From the NCBI GenBank assembly GCA_905234765.1, contig CAJOIF010000018.1, forward strand, positions 46,219 through 110,218: a stretch of 64,000 nt of DNA, read 5' to 3'. Both the position numbers and the translations under genes were made by a program. Below are positions 63,014 to 64,000 of this stretch, one piece after another. The stretch's first letter is position 1; each line of letters opens with the position of its first letter. Source of the DNA: an uncultured Bacteroidales bacterium. Lineage in GTDB: Bacteria > Bacteroidota > Bacteroidia > Bacteroidales > F082. Under the pieces are notes generated by a model. The model ran no database searches and was not told the origin of the DNA. It saw nothing but the letters and a program-made list of their open reading frames with translations.

Positions 63014-64000
63014 ATGAAACGATGGCTTTACATAGGAATCCTGTTGATGGCGTTGGTGTCTTGCACCCATCCAGCCAAGGTCGTTGAGCCTGTCGAAACG
63101 CCGTCGTCTCCTGCATTGGCGGAGATTGACAGCCTGATGTGGCGGCAGCCGGATAGTGCCTTTGCGATGCTTCAGGAGTTTGCTTCAAGTGCGGCAGCAG
63201 ATAGTCTGGATGAGTTTAACGGGCATTACTGCCAGGTGCTGATTGCGGAGCTGCTTTATAAGAATTTCTATAAGCAGAGCAACAGGAAGGAGCTGCTGAA
63301 GGCGGTTCGTTATTTTGATTCCATTGATGACGGTTTTTTGGCGGCGCGGGCGCATTATATGAATGGTGTGGGATTGTATGAACGGGATAGCGTGGTGGCG
63401 GCTTGCGGGGAGTATCTGAAGGCGTTGGAGGTGGTGGAGACGCATTTCCCTAATTTGGAGACGCAAGACGTTGCGTCTCTTCGGGTTGAACATTTGCCTT
63501 GGTTTATGGGGTTGACTTACGGTAGGCTTGGAGAGTTGTTTTCCAGTCAGTATATGCAGGAGCCTGCCATTGTCTGTTGCAGAAAGTCTCTTGTTTTCAA
63601 TACGATAGAACCAACTCATCCTTTCACTCGCTCCAATTGTTTGTGGTTTATAGGGAAACAGTATGGCAAATTGAACCAATATGACAGCGCAGCCTATTAT
63701 TACGATGAGGCACTGAAACAACTGCCCGATACGAACAATTTGGTTTTCAGGGATTTGATTTCAGCCAAGGCTTTGCTTTTTTATACTATGGGCAAAGGGG
63801 TTGAACCTTCGGTGAATGATTTGAGGCGTATGGCGGTTCAAACCACGGATGAAGAAGAGAAATTGAATCGCTATCTGACTATTGGCTGTATTTATAGTGA
63901 AGAGGTACAATATGATTCAGCGTTAGTTTATTTAACGCCTGTGTTTGAGGATATGGAGGATGCTGCCAGACAAAGGATTGCGGCGCGATATCTTTACGAG
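63014..64000 (+). CDS. TPR-type lipoprotein, 5' portion
   Basis: Open to the right edge after 329 codons. The signal is MKRWLYIGILLMALVSC, with Cys at 17. The body is helical with TPR-like repeats: AEIDSLMWRQPDSAFAMLQE, GRLGELFSSQYMQEPA and YGKLNQYDSAAYYYDEAL. In Bacteroides such lipoproteins often carry a C-terminal membrane helix and a regulatory domain, which would be beyond this window. Residues VVEPVE (about 22-27) and QDVASLR come from repeat elements R2 and R1 that lie in frame. It is a single gene here. Confidence 0.75.
   Translation, partial: MKRWLYIGILLMALVSCTHPAKVVEPVETPSSPALAEIDSLMWRQPDSAFAMLQEFASSAAADSLDEFNGHYCQVLIAELLYKNFYKQSNRKELLKAVRYFDSIDDGFLAARAHYMNGVGLYERDSVVAACGEYLKALEVVETHFPNLETQDVASLRVEHLPWFMGLTYGRLGELFSSQYMQEPAIVCCRKSLVFNTIEPTHPFTRSNCLWFIGKQYGKLNQYDSAAYYYDEALKQLPDTNNLVFRDLISAKALLFYTMGKGVEPSVNDLRRMAVQTTDEEEKLNRYLTIGCIYSEEVQYDSALVYLTPVFEDMEDAARQRIAARYLYE
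63078..63102. repeat. TTGAGCCTGTCGAA-type repeat, copy 3 (family R2)
   Basis: AGGTCGTTGAGCCTGTCGAA then ACGCC. It codes VVEPVE in the N-terminal part of the lipoprotein. Confidence 0.85.
63458..63479. repeat. GAGACGCAA palindrome in frame (family R1)
   Basis: Perfect 9-bp stem GAGACGCAA with TTGCGTCTC, loop GACG. It codes ETQDVASL in the lipoprotein. Confidence 0.85.

Noticed and set aside
1..64000. CRISPR array, IS element, integrase or phage genes
   Set aside because: No regularly spaced repeats, transposase or integrase motifs were found. The short palindromes are irregularly scattered, not arrays.

Overview
The window is a chromosomal segment of a Bacteroidota bacterium, most likely an uncultured gut or rumen member of the order Bacteroidales. 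The evidence is consistent: about twenty promoters carry the Bacteroidota -7 box TAnnTTTG. Several secreted proteins end in type IX secretion (T9SS) sorting domains. The window also holds a GldA-type ABC ATPase, DUF4271, DUF4294 and DUF6029 proteins, Omp28-like and fimbrillin-like lipoproteins, and a SAM-II-type riboswitch in front of metK. There is no rRNA, IS element, integrase or CRISPR array; most of the window is housekeeping DNA with secreted-protein genes scattered through it.

Layout. 1-6.8 kb: the end of a mannose-6-phosphate isomerase, a TlpA-like thioredoxin with two envelope proteins, and an MBOAT acyltransferase with its SGNH-like partner. 6.8-10.7 kb (minus strand): DUF1963, a MORN-repeat protein, trmO and aspartate kinase. 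10.8-16.4 kb: DUF4271, hemD-like, rnpA, yidD, an S41 protease and an O-antigen-ligase-like protein. 16.4-22.7 kb: a T9SS esterase, polyprenol-phosphate mannose synthase, pyrC, a YwqK-like lipoprotein, a PagL-like protein and cysS. 22.8-26.1 kb: a lipoprotein, then the threonine-degradation pair kbl (broken) and tdh. 26.2-36.1 kb: a small protein, an AAA ATPase, maf, surE, lpxB, a T9SS protein, a lipoprotein, a beta-barrel and a ComEC-like protein. 36.2-40.6 kb: tRNA-Asp, prfC, a possible small RNA with a G8 tract, a small protein with a CTERM-like tail joined to a fimbrillin-like lipoprotein, and mscL. 40.6-47.9 kb: a CHU_C-type secreted protein, pcm, a Gfo/Idh oxidoreductase, a lipoprotein, a sugar-phosphate transferase and DUF4294. 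48-51.3 kb: tRNA-Leu leading tig-clpP-clpX. 51.4-55.9 kb: a peptide ABC permease, tRNA-His, ruvX-def-lipoprotein, and metK with its riboswitch. 55.9-64 kb: a 1963-residue secreted GH2 protein, a broken gldA, and the start of a TPR-type lipoprotein.

The features most worth a second look are these. Two conserved genes (kbl and gldA) each appear to have lost a short internal segment of about 22-28 nt that breaks the frame. At least four families of short palindromic repeats occur both between genes and in frame inside genes; one forms the C-terminal tail of SurE, and three lie in the 3' part of the giant GH2 gene. A repeat-like hairpin sits between the metK riboswitch and the metK start codon. 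The 38.0-39.9 kb block holds a possible small RNA, a CTERM-tailed protein and a fimbrillin-like lipoprotein whose C-terminal domain resembles the variable proteins of diversity-generating retroelements. All calls come from reading the sequence; no database search was run.
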